Source: an uncultured Acidimicrobiales bacterium
GTDB taxonomy: Bacteria > Actinomycetota > Acidimicrobiia > Acidimicrobiales > SZUA-35
Direction of reading: 5' to 3'
Assembly (NCBI GenBank): GCA_938008925.1
Contig: CALLIQ010000217.1
Location: forward strand, 1 to 5,618
Length of the DNA: 5,618 bases
Of this stretch, positions 5,324-5,618 are shown piece by piece (within the stretch, counting starts at the first letter, position 1; each line of letters starts with the position of its first letter). The notes beneath the pieces are model-generated. The model made no database searches and had not been told where the DNA came from. It saw only the letters and a program-made list of their open reading frames with translations. Position numbers and translations under genes: made by a program.

Positions 5324-5618
5324 CGAACAGACCAGAGAACCCATCGAAGACGGCGTCGGCATTCATCCCGGCGACGTCCCACGGGTCGTGTCGGGCGGTG
5401 ATCGACGTGATGTGAGTCTGTGCGCCGTTCGTGTCGAGAACCATCGACTGCTCGAACAAGTCGGCGATCTCGCCGATGAGCGCGTCGGAGGTCGCACCGA
5501 GTTCGGTCGGGGTTCGATCCCACTCGACGGACACGACCACGAGCAAGAACTCGAATGGCAACACCCCGAAGCACGACCACGCCACGTCACCGATGTCGGT
5601 CGGGGATGAATCGTCGGC
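5307..5618 (-). CDS. Unrecognised protein, C-terminal 103 residues, cut by window edge
   Basis: The frame is open from the right edge to the TGA at 5309-5307. It shows the strong G/C third-position bias of its neighbours, so I take it as a real gene. I do not recognise a family. The visible part has a short hydrophobic stretch, FGVLPFEFLLVVVSVEW, too short and interrupted for a confident membrane helix, which could be a buried strand pair. A mixed helical region (about SDALIGEIADLFEQSMVLD) and the ending FDGFSGLFGPDIR follow. A GTG at 5585 could start a 92-residue protein, but it has neither a -10 element nor a Shine-Dalgarno in the 33 bases above it, and the frame stays open upstream, so a start outside the window is more likely. 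It is convergent with the scramblase-like gene, so the two are not co-transcribed. Confidence 0.6.
   Translation of the reverse strand, partial: ADDSSPTDIGDVAWSCFGVLPFEFLLVVVSVEWDRTPTELGATSDALIGEIADLFEQSMVLDTNGAQTHITSITARHDPWDVAGMNADAVFDGFSGLFGPDIR

Noticed and set aside
4166..5362. Minus-strand open frame of 398 codons opposite the scramblase-like gene
   Set aside because: No motif; it crosses the convergent junction and overlaps the better supported minus-strand gene in another frame.

Overview
The window is GC-rich with strong G/C preference at third codon positions. It uses many GTG starts and ATGA/GTGA stop-start overlaps, and carries DUF2510-type and scramblase-like domains. Together these point to an actinobacterium, plausibly of the Acidimicrobiia/Ilumatobacter type; that assignment rests on protein style and codon use, not on a marker gene. 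I see no rRNA, tRNA, CRISPR array, insertion sequence, prophage or attachment site. The region reads as ordinary chromosome, densely packed with housekeeping and minor metabolic genes.

Layout. On the minus strand at the left, a SIMPL (DUF541) gene (1020-388) is followed, through an ATGA overlap, by the 5' part of a Ppx/GppA phosphatase gene (391 to the left edge). The phosphatase opens with a 15-bp tandem repeat that encodes an acidic, Asp/Thr-rich N-terminal extension. Divergently, after only 34 bp, the plus strand carries a compact prmA-like L11 methyltransferase gene (1055-1795). It overlaps by GTGA a gene for a gamma-glutamylcyclotransferase-fold protein (1792-2436). After a 77-bp gap with its own promoter comes an FMN-dependent nitronate monooxygenase-like oxidoreductase (2514-3470), overlapping by ATGA a two-domain 3-mercaptopyruvate sulfurtransferase (3467-4288). 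A 96-bp gap precedes a DUF2510 plus scramblase/LURP-one-like protein gene (4385-5278). This converges on an unrecognised minus-strand gene that runs off the right edge (5618-5307).

How expression appears to work. Three genes that are not coupled to an upstream gene (SIMPL, prmA, nitronate monooxygenase-like) each have a TANNNT -10 hexamer ending 6 or 7 bases before the start codon and no usable Shine-Dalgarno. This is the geometry of leaderless mRNAs, known to be common in actinobacteria. Three downstream genes start inside the stop codon of their neighbour and are probably translationally coupled. The scramblase-like gene instead has a GA-rich leader. The window therefore holds three two-gene units: SIMPL-ppx, prmA-GGCT-like and NMO-sseA, plus single genes. 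No pathway links all of them.

No undescribed multi-gene system is evident. The items most worth a second look are the overlapping divergent leaderless promoters, the repeat-coded phosphatase N-terminus, the His-to-Phe change at the usual active site of the flavoprotein, and the unknown gene at the right edge.
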